Shown here: positions 9,266 to 18,493 of the stretch, piece by piece
Numbering within the stretch: position 1 is the first letter of the stretch
How the letters are laid out: the number at the start of each line of letters is the position of its first letter
NCBI GenBank assembly: GCA_964619535.1
Contig: CAZUEX010000002.1
Location: 248,001-312,000 of the forward strand
Origin: Leptonema sp964619535
GTDB lineage: Bacteria > Spirochaetota > Leptospiria > Leptospirales > Leptonemataceae
Length of the DNA: 64,000 nucleotides
Direction of reading: 5' to 3'
Position numbers and translations under genes: made by a program
The notes under the pieces: generated by a model
The model's database searches: none
What the model was told of the DNA's origin: nothing
What the model saw: only the letters and a program-made list of their open reading frames with translations

Positions 9266-10840
9266 GTGAGTCGAACAGCCAGGAATTCTCTGAAGCTCTC
9301 TGCGATGACGATGGTATCGCGGGTGCTTGGCCTTCTGCGCGATCATTACCAGGCGGTTTTTTTTGGTACCGGTCAGATTGCTGCTTTCTGGGAAATCGCC
9401 TACATGCTTCCGAACATGCTCAGGAACCTTCTTGCAGAAGGGGTGCTTTCGCAATCCTTTATTCCGATCTATTCAGAGGCATTAAAGGAATCAGAGCAGA
9501 AGGCAGCTCGCACGGCTGGCGCTATTATTGGATTCCTGGTGCTTTTTCTAAGCGGTATTGTCGCTACCGGCATCCTGGTTTTTCCGTTCTTTCTGCCGGT
9601 TTACGTGGGCAAGCCGCTGGAAGAGATTGGCCTGCTCCTGTATCTCAGCCAGGTGCTGTTTGGATTTATTCTGGCGGTCAGCTTGACAGCGATCTTTTCG
9701 GGCATTGCCCAGACGCATGAGCATTTTGTTTTCCCGTCTCTTTCGCCCATTCTTCTGAATATCACTTTTATTGCCGGATTCCTTGTACTTCTGCCTCTTG
9801 GCTTTCAACAGGAGCTGAATGCACGGATCTTAGCCTGGGTAGTGTTAGGCGGTGGTTTTCTTCAACTTCTGGTGCAGATTCTCTATGTTGGTATCAAGGG
9901 ATGGATGCCGGATGTCCATCTTGATCTAAAAGACCCTGCTCTTATGCGCATCTTCTCGCTGATGGGACCTGCCGTTCTTGGTGCCAGCGTCTTTCAGCTC
10001 AATCAGATGATGGACATTGCCCTGGCCAGCTACTTCATCGAAGAGACGGGTGCCATCGCTGCCCTGCGTTTTGCCCATCGACTGATCCAGCTGCCGACGG
10101 GTATTATTGGCGTGGCTCTTTCGACGACGATTCTTCCTGCACTTGCCGGCCTGATTCGCTCGGGCGAGCAGGGGCGGACTGCAACGGAGATCGTCGATGC
10201 GATCGGCTTTGCCCTTTTCCTGACCCTGCCGGCAGCCATCGGCTTTCTGTTTCTGGGCCCCTGGATCATCCACCTCCTCTTTCATGGCGGGGAGTGGACC
10301 CGCTACTCGACCTCTCTTACCTGGTCTGCCCTGCAGTTCTATGCCCTGGCCATTCCGATCTACAGCTTTAATAAAATCCTGACTTCATCGTTCTATGCCT
10401 ATCAGGACACGAAAACACCCGTGCGCATCCTTCTGGTTACGGTTGTGGTCAACCTGGCCTGCAATCTGTTTCTCATTCCGTTGTTACAGCAGGGAGGACT
10501 TGCTCTCAGTACGGCAATCAGCTCAACGGTAAACTTCATGCTGTTAAGCCGATCGCTTTCCGGGAAGGCAGGCTCCCTGCCGTTTGCAGCCCTCGGTCGG
10601 TCGCTCATACGTCTTCTGCCAGCCCTTCTGTTGCTCGTTGGTCTGCTGCTTGCTTTGCACTCCGTCTGGCCGTATCCTCTTGCAGATCTACAGCAGGAGG
10701 TGCCGTATGGTCGTGCTGTTCTGGTCGTGGCCCTGGGAGCAGGTGGAGGGGCTCTGTTGTATCTGCTGACAGCCCACCTCTTCGGTGCTCCGCAGATGAA
10801 GGTCATCAGCGACATGTTCCAGCGGTTTAGAAGAAAATAA
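9266..10840 (+). CDS. murJ: Lipid II flippase MurJ (MviN family)
   Basis: Flips lipid II across the inner membrane for peptidoglycan assembly. The 524-residue length and the run of about 14 hydrophobic segments fit the MOP superfamily. Family motifs include SRVLGLLRDHYQAVFFG near the start, the stretch NMLRNLLAEGVLSQSFIPIY, and DIALASYFIEETGAIAALRFAHRLIQLPTGIIGVALSTTILPAL in the middle, whose pieces match MurJ closely. The start is GTG at 9266; a Met at residue 14 is possible but would cut the first amphipathic segment. No strong ribosome site is visible. Downstream, a 112-bp gap separates it from the aldehyde dehydrogenase. Confidence 0.94.
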   Translation: MSRTARNSLKLSAMTMVSRVLGLLRDHYQAVFFGTGQIAAFWEIAYMLPNMLRNLLAEGVLSQSFIPIYSEALKESEQKAARTAGAIIGFLVLFLSGIVATGILVFPFFLPVYVGKPLEEIGLLLYLSQVLFGFILAVSLTAIFSGIAQTHEHFVFPSLSPILLNITFIAGFLVLLPLGFQQELNARILAWVVLGGGFLQLLVQILYVGIKGWMPDVHLDLKDPALMRIFSLMGPAVLGASVFQLNQMMDIALASYFIEETGAIAALRFAHRLIQLPTGIIGVALSTTILPALAGLIRSGEQGRTATEIVDAIGFALFLTLPAAIGFLFLGPWIIHLLFHGGEWTRYSTSLTWSALQFYALAIPIYSFNKILTSSFYAYQDTKTPVRILLVTVVVNLACNLFLIPLLQQGGLALSTAISSTVNFMLLSRSLSGKAGSLPFAALGRSLIRLLPALLLLVGLLLALHSVWPYPLADLQQEVPYGRAVLVVALGAGGGALLYLLTAHLFGAPQMKVISDMFQRFRRK

Positions 10841-10952
10841 ACAGGTGTTTGGTTGTAAAAAAATGCTTGTTCAAAATCCGTTCTGCTTGCCTGCTGTGCA
10901 TGCAGTGCGTAGCCTTGTATAGTAATGAATAGAAAAAGGACAGGGGGAGATC

Positions 10953-12476
10953 ATGACAGGTAGTGTTGCAGCCGCGGAGCGCCAGCCGGTGAATCCAGGT
11001 GTAGAAGAATTTATCAATTATAACCCGGCCACAGGTGAGGAGATTGGTCGTCATCCCGTGCTTCTGGGCGATCAGGTGGAGGCGTTGCTGAAACGGGCCG
11101 AGCAGGCCGCTGTAAGCTGGGGGGCTCTTGAACCGAAAGAGCGGGCAGGTTATCTAAAACGGTTTCGCAAACAGATCGTTCGCGATATGGACGAAATCGT
11201 CGATACGATCTGTTCCGAAACGGGCAAGACGAAGATGGACGGCGTCTTTGAGATCTTCACGGTGGCCGAGCATATGAAATATATGGAAAAGTACGGCCCG
11301 GCCTATCTCAAGGATGAGCCACGTCGTACCGGCTATTTCAAGAACAAGAAGGCCTGGGTAACGTTTCAGCCCAGGGGAGTGGTGGGCATCATCAGTCCCT
11401 GGAACTATCCATTCATTCTGACGGCCGGTCCGATTGCCCAGGCCCTGATGGCAGGCAATGCAGTCGTTGTCAAACCCTCCGAGGTAACGCCGGCCACCAC
11501 GCTGAAGATGCGCGAAATCGCCGATCGAGCCGGATTGCCTGCCGATATCTTTCTTGTGGCAACGGGCGATGGGCGTACCGGTCAGGCCCTGGTGGAATCC
11601 CCCCGGACGAAAATGATCTGCTTTACGGGCTCAACGGCCACCGGCCGCAAGATTGCCGAGATCTGCGGTCGTATGCTAAAACCCGTGATCCTTGAGCTGG
11701 GTGGAAAGGATCCGATGATCGTGCTCGACGATGCCCCGCTGGAAAGGGCAGTCCATGCGGCCTTATGGGGTGGCATGTCGAACTCCGGCCAGACCTGTAT
11801 TTCTGTTGAACGTGTGCTGGTTCATGAGAAGGTCAAGGACCGGTTTATCGAGCTTCTTGAGAAACACATCGCCGGGCTGAAGCAGGGACTGCAGTCAGAA
11901 AATCCCAGCGTGGGCTCGATGGCCTTTGACAAACAACTTGGCATTGTGCTCGATCATATCGACGATGCAAAAAACAAAGGTGCTCGCATCGTATCCGGAG
12001 GGCGTCGTAATGACAAATATCCTCGCGGACTGTTTATCGAGCCAACGGTTGTTGTTGCGGATGATGCCACGTTGAAGGTGTGGAAAGAAGAGACCTTTGG
12101 TCCGGTTATTGTTCTGCGTACCTTTAAGACCGAAGCCGAGGCCATTGACATAGCCAATGACACGGTCTATGGACTGAATGGATCCGTATGGTCAAAAAAT
12201 AAGACCCGGGCCCGGCGGATTGCCCGTCAGATTCGAAGTGGTTGTCTTTGCATCAACGACGTCATGGCCAACTACATCCTGAGTGACCTTCCCTTTGGTG
12301 GCCAGAAGGATAGCGGAATGGGGCGTGTTTACGGTCGCGAAGGGCTTCGAGCGTTTTCTGATATGCAATCCGTAATGGAGGACCGCTTTGCGTTCCGTCG
12401 TGAGTTGTGGTGGTTCCCCTACAGCGAAAGGATTGAGAACCTTTTTCGTAAGGCAACGCGGCTTCTTCTGGGTTGA
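10953..12476 (+). CDS. Aldehyde dehydrogenase family protein
   Basis: Oxidises an aldehyde to the acid with NAD(P)+. The 507-residue protein shows the whole family signature set: PRGVVGIISPWNYPF, VVKPSEVTP, FTGSTATGR, LELGGKDP with the catalytic Glu, NSGQTCISVERV with the catalytic Cys near residue 282, and KEETFGPVI. The C-terminus ends in a basic, amphipathic segment (IENLFRKATRLLLG) resembling the membrane-associating tail of fatty/long-chain aldehyde dehydrogenases, so a lipid-derived substrate is plausible but not proven. GGGGAG precedes the ATG at ideal spacing. It is followed by a hairpin at 12482-12503 and then uvrA. Confidence 0.93.
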   Translation: MTGSVAAAERQPVNPGVEEFINYNPATGEEIGRHPVLLGDQVEALLKRAEQAAVSWGALEPKERAGYLKRFRKQIVRDMDEIVDTICSETGKTKMDGVFEIFTVAEHMKYMEKYGPAYLKDEPRRTGYFKNKKAWVTFQPRGVVGIISPWNYPFILTAGPIAQALMAGNAVVVKPSEVTPATTLKMREIADRAGLPADIFLVATGDGRTGQALVESPRTKMICFTGSTATGRKIAEICGRMLKPVILELGGKDPMIVLDDAPLERAVHAALWGGMSNSGQTCISVERVLVHEKVKDRFIELLEKHIAGLKQGLQSENPSVGSMAFDKQLGIVLDHIDDAKNKGARIVSGGRRNDKYPRGLFIEPTVVVADDATLKVWKEETFGPVIVLRTFKTEAEAIDIANDTVYGLNGSVWSKNKTRARRIARQIRSGCLCINDVMANYILSDLPFGGQKDSGMGRVYGREGLRAFSDMQSVMEDRFAFRRELWWFPYSERIENLFRKATRLLLG

Positions 12477-12481
12477 GAAAA

Positions 12482-12503
12482 AGCGGCCTGTGGCTGGGCC
12501 GCT
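12482..12503. terminator. GC-rich hairpin between aldehyde dehydrogenase and uvrA
   Basis: AGCGGCC (12482-12488) and GGCCGCT (12497-12503) form a perfect 7-bp stem with an 8-nt loop, five bases after the aldehyde dehydrogenase stop codon. Read on the plus strand no T run follows. Read on the minus strand it is followed directly by TTTTTCTC, so as an intrinsic terminator it is better suited to stopping antisense transcription into the aldehyde dehydrogenase gene. Confidence 0.5.
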
Positions 12504-12548
12504 GTAATTCGAGCTGCCACGAATCGGGCCCTCTGAAAATCTGGCTTC

Positions 12549-15368
12549 ATGGCAAACAGTCATGCAGGGCCGGATAGCATTCGCATCCAGGGAGCACGAG
12601 AGCACAATCTCAAGAATATCAGTCTCGACATTCCAAGAAACCGTTTTGTTGTCATTACGGGGGTATCGGGGTCAGGGAAGTCTTCCCTGGCCTTCGACAC
12701 CATCTACGCCGAAGGACAGCGACGCTACGTGGAGTCCCTTTCCTCGTATGCCCGGCAATTCCTCGGACAGATGGAAAAGCCCGAGGTCGATCTGATCGAA
12801 GGGCTCAGTCCTGCCATCTCCATCGAGCAGAAAACAACGCACCGCAATCCCCGCTCCACGGTGGGCACCGTTACAGAGATCTACGACTATTTTCGATTGT
12901 TATTTGGCCGCGTCGGTAAACCGCACTGTCACCAATGCGGCAGGCCAGTCGAGGCAGCCAGTGTCGATCAGATCGTTGATCGCATCATGACATTTCCCGA
13001 AAAGACGAAGATCCAGCTGCTGGCGCCCCTTGTGCAGAACAAGAAGGGAGAGCATAAAGAGATCTTTCAAACAGCACTGAAAAACGGCTTTTTACGGATG
13101 CGCATAGACGGCGTCATCCAGGAGATTACGGGCGAAGAAGAGCTGGCAAGGAACAAGAAGCACTCGCTTGATCTGGTTGTGGACCGGCTTGTGATGCGCG
13201 AAGGCATTCGGTCGCGTCTTGCCGACTCTGTGGAAACCGCTCTTCGCGAAGGAGCTGGCAGCCTGATTGTTCTGGAGCAGTCTCCTGATTCCGAAGAAAA
13301 AGAGCATCTGTATTCTACACGTCTTTACTGCGGTCACTGTGAAATATCGTTACCCGAAGTGAAGCCCGCAAGCTTCTCGTTCAACTCACCACTGGGTGCC
13401 TGCCCTCGTTGTGATGGCATCGGTCATTTGATGGAATTTGATGAGGCTCTGGTGGTTCCGGATGCCTCAAAGTCCATTCTCGATGGCGCTCTGGCACCCT
13501 GGAGCGGAGGTAAGACCTTCTGGTACCTGGAACTGTTGCAGGATCTATCAGAAAGACTTGGCTTTCATCCGCATACGCCATTCGGTAAACTGACGGCCCG
13601 CCAGAAAAAGGCCGTTCTTTACGGCTACGAAGAGGGTGGCCAGAGGGTATTTGAAGGTGTGATTCCTAATCTGCAGAGGCGCTTTCGCGAAACGAAATCG
13701 GATGATATGCGCGAATGGATGTCGAAGTTCATGTCAGAAAGTCCCTGTCCTGACTGTAAAGGAAAGCGACTGAGACCAGAATCCCTTGCGGTGAAATTCG
13801 GCGGACAGAGTATTGATCGGCTTGTGGATCGGAATGTGCGCGAGCTGATTGAATTCTTTGATAAGGTTAAGCTATCTCAGACCGAAGCGAAGATTGCCGA
13901 TCGGGTGCTGAAAGAGATTCGCGAAAGGCTTGGATTCCTGAACAACGTTGGTGTGGGGTATCTGACGCTGTCGCGAGCAGCGGGCACGCTTTCCGGTGGT
14001 GAGGCGCAGCGCATACGTCTGGCCACGCAGATCGGTTCGGCACTGTCCGGTGTTCTTTACGTTCTCGATGAACCCTCGATTGGCCTGCACCAACGCGATA
14101 ATGCAAAGCTGCTTGCCACACTGAAAGGGCTTCGCGACCGGGGCAATACGGTCATTGTTGTGGAACACGACGAAGAGACCATGCAGGAAGCCGACTGGCT
14201 GATCGATCTGGGCCCGGGCGCCGGGGTGCATGGTGGTCAGGTGGTCGCTCAGGGAAAGCCTGAGGTCGTTGCACAGACCGAGGAAAGCCTGACAGGGCAG
14301 TATCTTTCGGGCAAGAAACGCATTGAGATTCCGGCGCAAAGGCGAGAGGGCAATGGACGATCGATCGTTATCGAAGGGGCCAGCGAAAACAATCTGAAGG
14401 GCATCCGGGCAGAGTTCCCGCTTGGCATGCTTGTCTGTGTAACGGGCGTTTCAGGGTCGGGCAAGTCCACCCTTATCAACGACATCCTCCTGAAGGCCGT
14501 GCAGCATAAGCTTTACAAATCGAGAGGCAGGATCGGCAAACATACTTCCCTGAAAGGCCTGGCAGGCATTGAGCGGGTAATCTCGATCGATCAGGAGCCT
14601 ATCGGCCGCACTCCGCGTTCCAATCCTGCAACCTATACGGGGCTTTTTACTCCCATTCGCGAGCTCTTTTCGGAGCTGCCAGAGGCAAAGCTACGCGGCT
14701 ACAGACCGGGGCGCTTTAGCTTTAACGTAGCCGGTGGTCGATGCGAAAACTGCCAGGGGGCGGGTATTCTGAAAATCGAAATGCACTTTCTGCCCGATGT
14801 GTATGTAACCTGCGATGTCTGCCAGGGAAAACGGTTTAACCGGGAAACCCTCGAGGTGAAATACAAAGGCAGGTCCATCTATGATGTGCTGAATATGACG
14901 GTGGAGGATGCGCTTTCCTTTTTTGAGAATATTCCATCGGTCGTTTCCAAACTGAAGACCCTGGCGCAGGTCGGTATGGATTACATTCGCCTTGGACAGT
15001 CGGCAACAACCCTTTCCGGAGGGGAAGCACAGCGTATCAAACTGGCAACAGAGCTGTCGCGCCGATCCGATGGCAAAAGCCTGTACATCCTCGATGAACC
15101 AACAACAGGCCTTCATTTCGAAGACATACGCAAGCTTCTGCACGTTCTGCACGAGCTGGTGGACCGCGGCAATTCCATGATCGTCATCGAGCACAACCTT
15201 GATGTTATCAAGACGGCGGACTGGATTATCGACCTCGGCCCTGAAGGCGGCGATGAGGGTGGTGAGATCATCGCTGCTGGACGTCCGGAAGATGTTGCCC
15301 GGGTAAAAGACAGCTACACGGGCGCCTATCTGAAAAAGATCTTAAAGAAAGACAGAGCGACCGCATAG
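12549..15368 (+). CDS. uvrA: Excinuclease ABC subunit A
   Basis: Damage-recognition ATPase of nucleotide excision repair, working with UvrB and UvrC. The 939-residue protein has two ABC modules: Walker A GVSGSGKSSLAFDT near residue 41 and GVSGSGKSTLIND near 640, with signature sequences LSGGEAQRIRLATQIGS and LSGGEAQRIKLATELS. Zinc-finger cysteines are visible as CHQCGRPV, CGHC, CPRCDG, CPDCKG, then CENCQGAG and CDVCQGKRFN in the second half. Length and order are normal. The start ATG at 12549 is followed by the usual region IRIQGAREHNLKNI. No SOS box is obvious in the short upstream gap. Confidence 0.98.
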   Translation: MANSHAGPDSIRIQGAREHNLKNISLDIPRNRFVVITGVSGSGKSSLAFDTIYAEGQRRYVESLSSYARQFLGQMEKPEVDLIEGLSPAISIEQKTTHRNPRSTVGTVTEIYDYFRLLFGRVGKPHCHQCGRPVEAASVDQIVDRIMTFPEKTKIQLLAPLVQNKKGEHKEIFQTALKNGFLRMRIDGVIQEITGEEELARNKKHSLDLVVDRLVMREGIRSRLADSVETALREGAGSLIVLEQSPDSEEKEHLYSTRLYCGHCEISLPEVKPASFSFNSPLGACPRCDGIGHLMEFDEALVVPDASKSILDGALAPWSGGKTFWYLELLQDLSERLGFHPHTPFGKLTARQKKAVLYGYEEGGQRVFEGVIPNLQRRFRETKSDDMREWMSKFMSESPCPDCKGKRLRPESLAVKFGGQSIDRLVDRNVRELIEFFDKVKLSQTEAKIADRVLKEIRERLGFLNNVGVGYLTLSRAAGTLSGGEAQRIRLATQIGSALSGVLYVLDEPSIGLHQRDNAKLLATLKGLRDRGNTVIVVEHDEETMQEADWLIDLGPGAGVHGGQVVAQGKPEVVAQTEESLTGQYLSGKKRIEIPAQRREGNGRSIVIEGASENNLKGIRAEFPLGMLVCVTGVSGSGKSTLINDILLKAVQHKLYKSRGRIGKHTSLKGLAGIERVISIDQEPIGRTPRSNPATYTGLFTPIRELFSELPEAKLRGYRPGRFSFNVAGGRCENCQGAGILKIEMHFLPDVYVTCDVCQGKRFNRETLEVKYKGRSIYDVLNMTVEDALSFFENIPSVVSKLKTLAQVGMDYIRLGQSATTLSGGEAQRIKLATELSRRSDGKSLYILDEPTTGLHFEDIRKLLHVLHELVDRGNSMIVIEHNLDVIKTADWIIDLGPEGGDEGGEIIAAGRPEDVARVKDSYTGAYLKKILKKDRATA

Positions 15369-15432
15369 GGCCTGCATTCGATCGGACAGAAGGCGATTGA
15401 CAGAGAGTGGATGCACGGCATATTACGCCGCT

Positions 15433-17019
15433 ATGAAGCTGCCTGAAGAGAAAACATACGATGTAATTGTAATTGGATCGGGGATTGGCGGGCTTGCAAC
15501 GGCCTCCCTGCTTGCGCGAATTGGAAAAAAACGCGTTCTTGTACTGGAACGACACTTTAAGGTCGGAGGATTTACCCACATTTTCAAGCGTCAGGATTAT
15601 CTCTGGGACGTGGGAATCCACTACATCGGCGGCATGCAGGAAGGGAGCATGCTTCGTCATCTTACAGATTTCATCACAGATAAGAAGGTGCAGTGGCAGC
15701 CTATGCCCAATCCCTTTGAGCGTTTTGTTTATCCAGGGCTTACCTTCGATGTCTATCATCCTGAAGAGCGATATCGCGCAGATCTCATCGAACGTTTTCC
15801 CGAAGAGAAGGCTGCGATAGAGCAGTATTTCGAGGACGTTAAGAAGATGGCCTCCTGGTTCGGTATGCATGTTACCATGAAGAACATGCCACCGCTTCTT
15901 GAGAAGATTACATCGCCCTTGCGTTCTGCTGGCATTAAGTCTGCTCTGATGACCACGGGCGAATACATGAACACCCACTTTCGCGATCCTCTGCTCAAGG
16001 CTGTGCTTACATCACAGTGGGGCGACTATGGACTTCCTCCTTCGCGAAGCGCCTTTGTCATTCATGCCCTGATTGCCACACACTATTTCGACGGTGGCTT
16101 TTATCCTGTTGGAGGATCGGGCACCATTGCGGCCAGTATTGTTCCTTCGATCAAGGAGCAGGGAGGAGATGTGTTACTCTGCCATGAGGTGCGCGATATT
16201 CTGATAGAGAACGGTAAGGTTCGCGGCGTTCGGGCCGTTGAAATCCAGGGAAATGAAGAAAAGGGAACGCATGAATTCTATGCTCCCGTGGTCGTTTCTG
16301 ATGCCGGTGCCCATACAACCTATACAAGGATTTTACGTGATCATCTGCCCGCGCAGCTCGTTTCTGATGTGGAATCGGCCTACAGAGACAGCGGACTCAG
16401 CAACCTGACCCTGTATGTGGGACTCAATGACAATCCTGAAAAGCTCGGTGTAAAAGGAGAGAACTACTGGATCTATTCCGGTGTGGATCACGATGACAAC
16501 TTCTCGCGACGTAATGACATTCTGAACGGACGGCCAGGAGGTGCCTATATCAGCTTTCCATCCCTGAAAGATGCGAAGGCACATAAGCCAACCGCAGAGA
16601 TCATCTGCTTTGTCGACTATGAGCCTTTTGCAAAGTGGGCCAGCCAGCCCTGGAAAAACAGGGACGAAGAATACCAGAAGCTGAAAGAAAGGCTAACACA
16701 GTCGATGCTGGACTATGCTGAACAGCACATCCCTGGCTTTAAAAACCTGGTTGCCTACACAGAGCTATCCACTCCTCTAACAAACGAGCATTTCTCGAAC
16801 CATGCCTCCGGACAGATCTACGGCGTTCCCTGTACGCCGGACCGCTTTCGACGGGACTGGATGGGAGTGCGTACGCCGATCGAAGGCGTCTATCTTACGG
16901 GGGCCGATGCCTCTTCGCCTGGCTTTGCCGGTGCCCTGATGGGTGGCTATGGAGCGGCGGCCACGGTGCTTGGAATGCGAGGCCTGCCAGGGCTGCTACG
17001 CTCTGTGGTAAAGAACTGA
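15433..17019 (+). CDS. FAD-dependent oxidoreductase of the CrtI/RetSat (retinol saturase, carotenoid isomerase) type
   Basis: From the ATG at 15433 the protein has 528 aa. A dinucleotide-binding Rossmann fold opens it (YDVIVIGSGIGGLATASLLA), followed by the FAD-contacting LERHFKVGGFTH and the GIHYIGG segment typical of all-trans-retinol 13,14-reductase and prolycopene-isomerase-like flavoproteins. The C-terminal FAD motif is GVYLTGADASSPGFAGALMGG. Substrates of bacterial members are mostly unknown; polyunsaturated lipids or carotenoids are the natural guess. The frame is open 12 codons further to a TTG at 15397 with AGAAGG nearby, so the start is uncertain. It is followed closely by a short Rossmann protein on the same strand. 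Confidence 0.85.
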   Translation: MKLPEEKTYDVIVIGSGIGGLATASLLARIGKKRVLVLERHFKVGGFTHIFKRQDYLWDVGIHYIGGMQEGSMLRHLTDFITDKKVQWQPMPNPFERFVYPGLTFDVYHPEERYRADLIERFPEEKAAIEQYFEDVKKMASWFGMHVTMKNMPPLLEKITSPLRSAGIKSALMTTGEYMNTHFRDPLLKAVLTSQWGDYGLPPSRSAFVIHALIATHYFDGGFYPVGGSGTIAASIVPSIKEQGGDVLLCHEVRDILIENGKVRGVRAVEIQGNEEKGTHEFYAPVVVSDAGAHTTYTRILRDHLPAQLVSDVESAYRDSGLSNLTLYVGLNDNPEKLGVKGENYWIYSGVDHDDNFSRRNDILNGRPGGAYISFPSLKDAKAHKPTAEIICFVDYEPFAKWASQPWKNRDEEYQKLKERLTQSMLDYAEQHIPGFKNLVAYTELSTPLTNEHFSNHASGQIYGVPCTPDRFRRDWMGVRTPIEGVYLTGADASSPGFAGALMGGYGAAATVLGMRGLPGLLRSVVKN

Positions 17020-17057
17020 CATACAGAGAACCGCCTGCAATGTCTATGGGAGGCCGT

Positions 17058-17711
17058 ATGAAACAGTGGAATGTGCTTTTGGCCGGTGGAAGCGGCCTTG
17101 TCGGTCAGTCTGTTACGTCGTTGCTTCTTGCCGATGGACGATGTGATCGCTTCTACTCGTTACTGAGAAGGCCTGCCCCCGAGGGGGTGGTGCACATTCC
17201 GCTGGAAAGGCTCGAAGAGGAGCTACTGCCTCCCGTGGACGTTGTTTGCATTGCCCTTGGAACAACCATCAAGAAGGCCGGATCTCAGGAGGCCTTTCGC
17301 AGGATCGACCATGATCTGGTTCTGACCGTTGCACGACGGGCCAGGCAGTCTGGAGCGCGAAGGTGCGTGTTGATCTCCGCTGCCGGAGCCGATGCCTCTT
17401 CTTCTATCTTTTATAACAGGGTGAAAGGTGAGGCAGAAGACTCTATCAGGGACCTGAAATTCGAGCAGACCGTCCTTCTGCGCCCGTCTCTACTTCTTGG
17501 CAAGCGAGAGGAGTTCAGGCCTGCCGAAACGGTCGGCAGGCTGCTTTCGCCGCTGATCTCTCCACTTTTGCTCGGTCCTCTGCGTCGCTACCGGCCCATT
17601 CACGCCGAGATTGTGGCCCGGTGTATGGTGGATACAGCGCTTGAAGAGGACCTGCATCCGCCTCTGCGCATTCTTGAATCAGAGCAGATGGCAGATATGG
17701 TCAGAGGCTAA
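17058..17711 (+). CDS. NAD(P)-binding short Rossmann protein (TIP30/HTATIP2-like)
   Basis: 217 aa from the ATG at 17058, chosen because GGGAGG lies 4 nt before it; an in-frame ATG at 17040 has no ribosome site. It is an atypical short-chain dehydrogenase: the glycine motif LLAGGSGLVGQ at the N-terminus, then VVCIALGTTIKKAGSQEAFR and VLISAAGADASSSIFYNRVKGEAE, which carries a YNRVK segment at the position of the YxxxK catalytic pair, and LRPSLLLGKREEFR. This pattern matches bacterial relatives of human HTATIP2. Its real substrate is not known. It probably shares a transcript with the upstream flavoprotein (38 bp gap), which hints at linked redox work. Confidence 0.82.
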   Translation: MKQWNVLLAGGSGLVGQSVTSLLLADGRCDRFYSLLRRPAPEGVVHIPLERLEEELLPPVDVVCIALGTTIKKAGSQEAFRRIDHDLVLTVARRARQSGARRCVLISAAGADASSSIFYNRVKGEAEDSIRDLKFEQTVLLRPSLLLGKREEFRPAETVGRLLSPLISPLLLGPLRRYRPIHAEIVARCMVDTALEEDLHPPLRILESEQMADMVRG

Positions 17712-17768
17712 CTGTGGCCCTGCTTTACTGGCTTTGTTTTTCAAGAAGGATGGATGGCCGATGATGGC

Positions 17769-18473
17769 CTACCATTCATCAACAAGCTCCGCTCCTGGAT
17801 ACTGCAGGCCTCCGAAATCACTGAGGATGAACAGGTTATCGAACTGCAGTGCCATGGCGCCCGGTTCTGCCTGACGATAGGAGTAGATGGCAATGCCTTC
17901 CAGCAAGGCGCCCGTGCGGTGGCGGATCCGCCTTCCCATGCGATGTAGCTCTGCTGGCAGGGTAAGATCGAGGCGTCTCCAGCCCTTCCAGTAAAGACGG
18001 CCTGCATCGACCTCGACGCGCTGTCCGTCTGCGTTACGAAAAAGAAAGACCAGGCGATGTCTGTACTCATCGCTGCGCACCCACACGGAAAGCCGATACG
18101 GCTGCCCGGCTATGCGGATGGGCCGCTGCGGCTTTATCTGAAACACCTGGGTGCCGGGTACGGTAAACGATGTCATCACCAGCAGGCTGCGACGGTTGTT
18201 ACGATTCAGGCCGGCAAGCAATGCCTCGTTTCGGAAGGCCTCGTCATCGCTGGTGTCATGGATATAGCGAACGTCTGCCAGTTCTGTGGACGGTGCATAC
18301 GGACTGTAGGGCAATTCCTCGAAGGGTTCCACTGCAAGGATACGGTAGCGGCCATCAGCGGCAAGCTCCTGCCAGGCCTGCACTCCTCCCGCTGCATTGT
18401 AGGCAGGCGGATAGGAACGGGCCCAGAGCGGGCAGCTCACAGACAGAATCAGGAAAAGAGCACGCAGCCTCAC
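17769..18473 (-). CDS. flaA: Flagellar filament outer-layer (sheath) protein FlaA family
   Basis: Spirochaete FlaA proteins are exported to the periplasm and coat the FlaB core of the endoflagellum. The match rests on the central block RLSVWVRSDEYRHRLVFLF, then GRLYWKGWRRLDLTLP, and the closing LQFDNLFILSD. These are strand segments typical of FlaA, predicted to be a jelly-roll-like fold. Starting at the GTG at 18473 gives 234 aa beginning VRLRALFLILSVSCPLWA, a plausible signal peptide. A longer frame to a GTG at 18545 exists but puts 24 basic, polar residues ahead of the signal peptide and overlaps the upstream gene. No other flagellar genes lie in the window. FlaA1 and FlaA2 cannot be told apart here. 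Confidence 0.78.
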   Translation of the reverse strand: MRLRALFLILSVSCPLWARSYPPAYNAAGGVQAWQELAADGRYRILAVEPFEELPYSPYAPSTELADVRYIHDTSDDEAFRNEALLAGLNRNNRRSLLVMTSFTVPGTQVFQIKPQRPIRIAGQPYRLSVWVRSDEYRHRLVFLFRNADGQRVEVDAGRLYWKGWRRLDLTLPAELHRMGRRIRHRTGALLEGIAIYSYRQAEPGAMALQFDNLFILSDFGGLQYPGAELVDEW

Positions 18474-18493
18474 ACCTTTACGTAACGGCAGAT

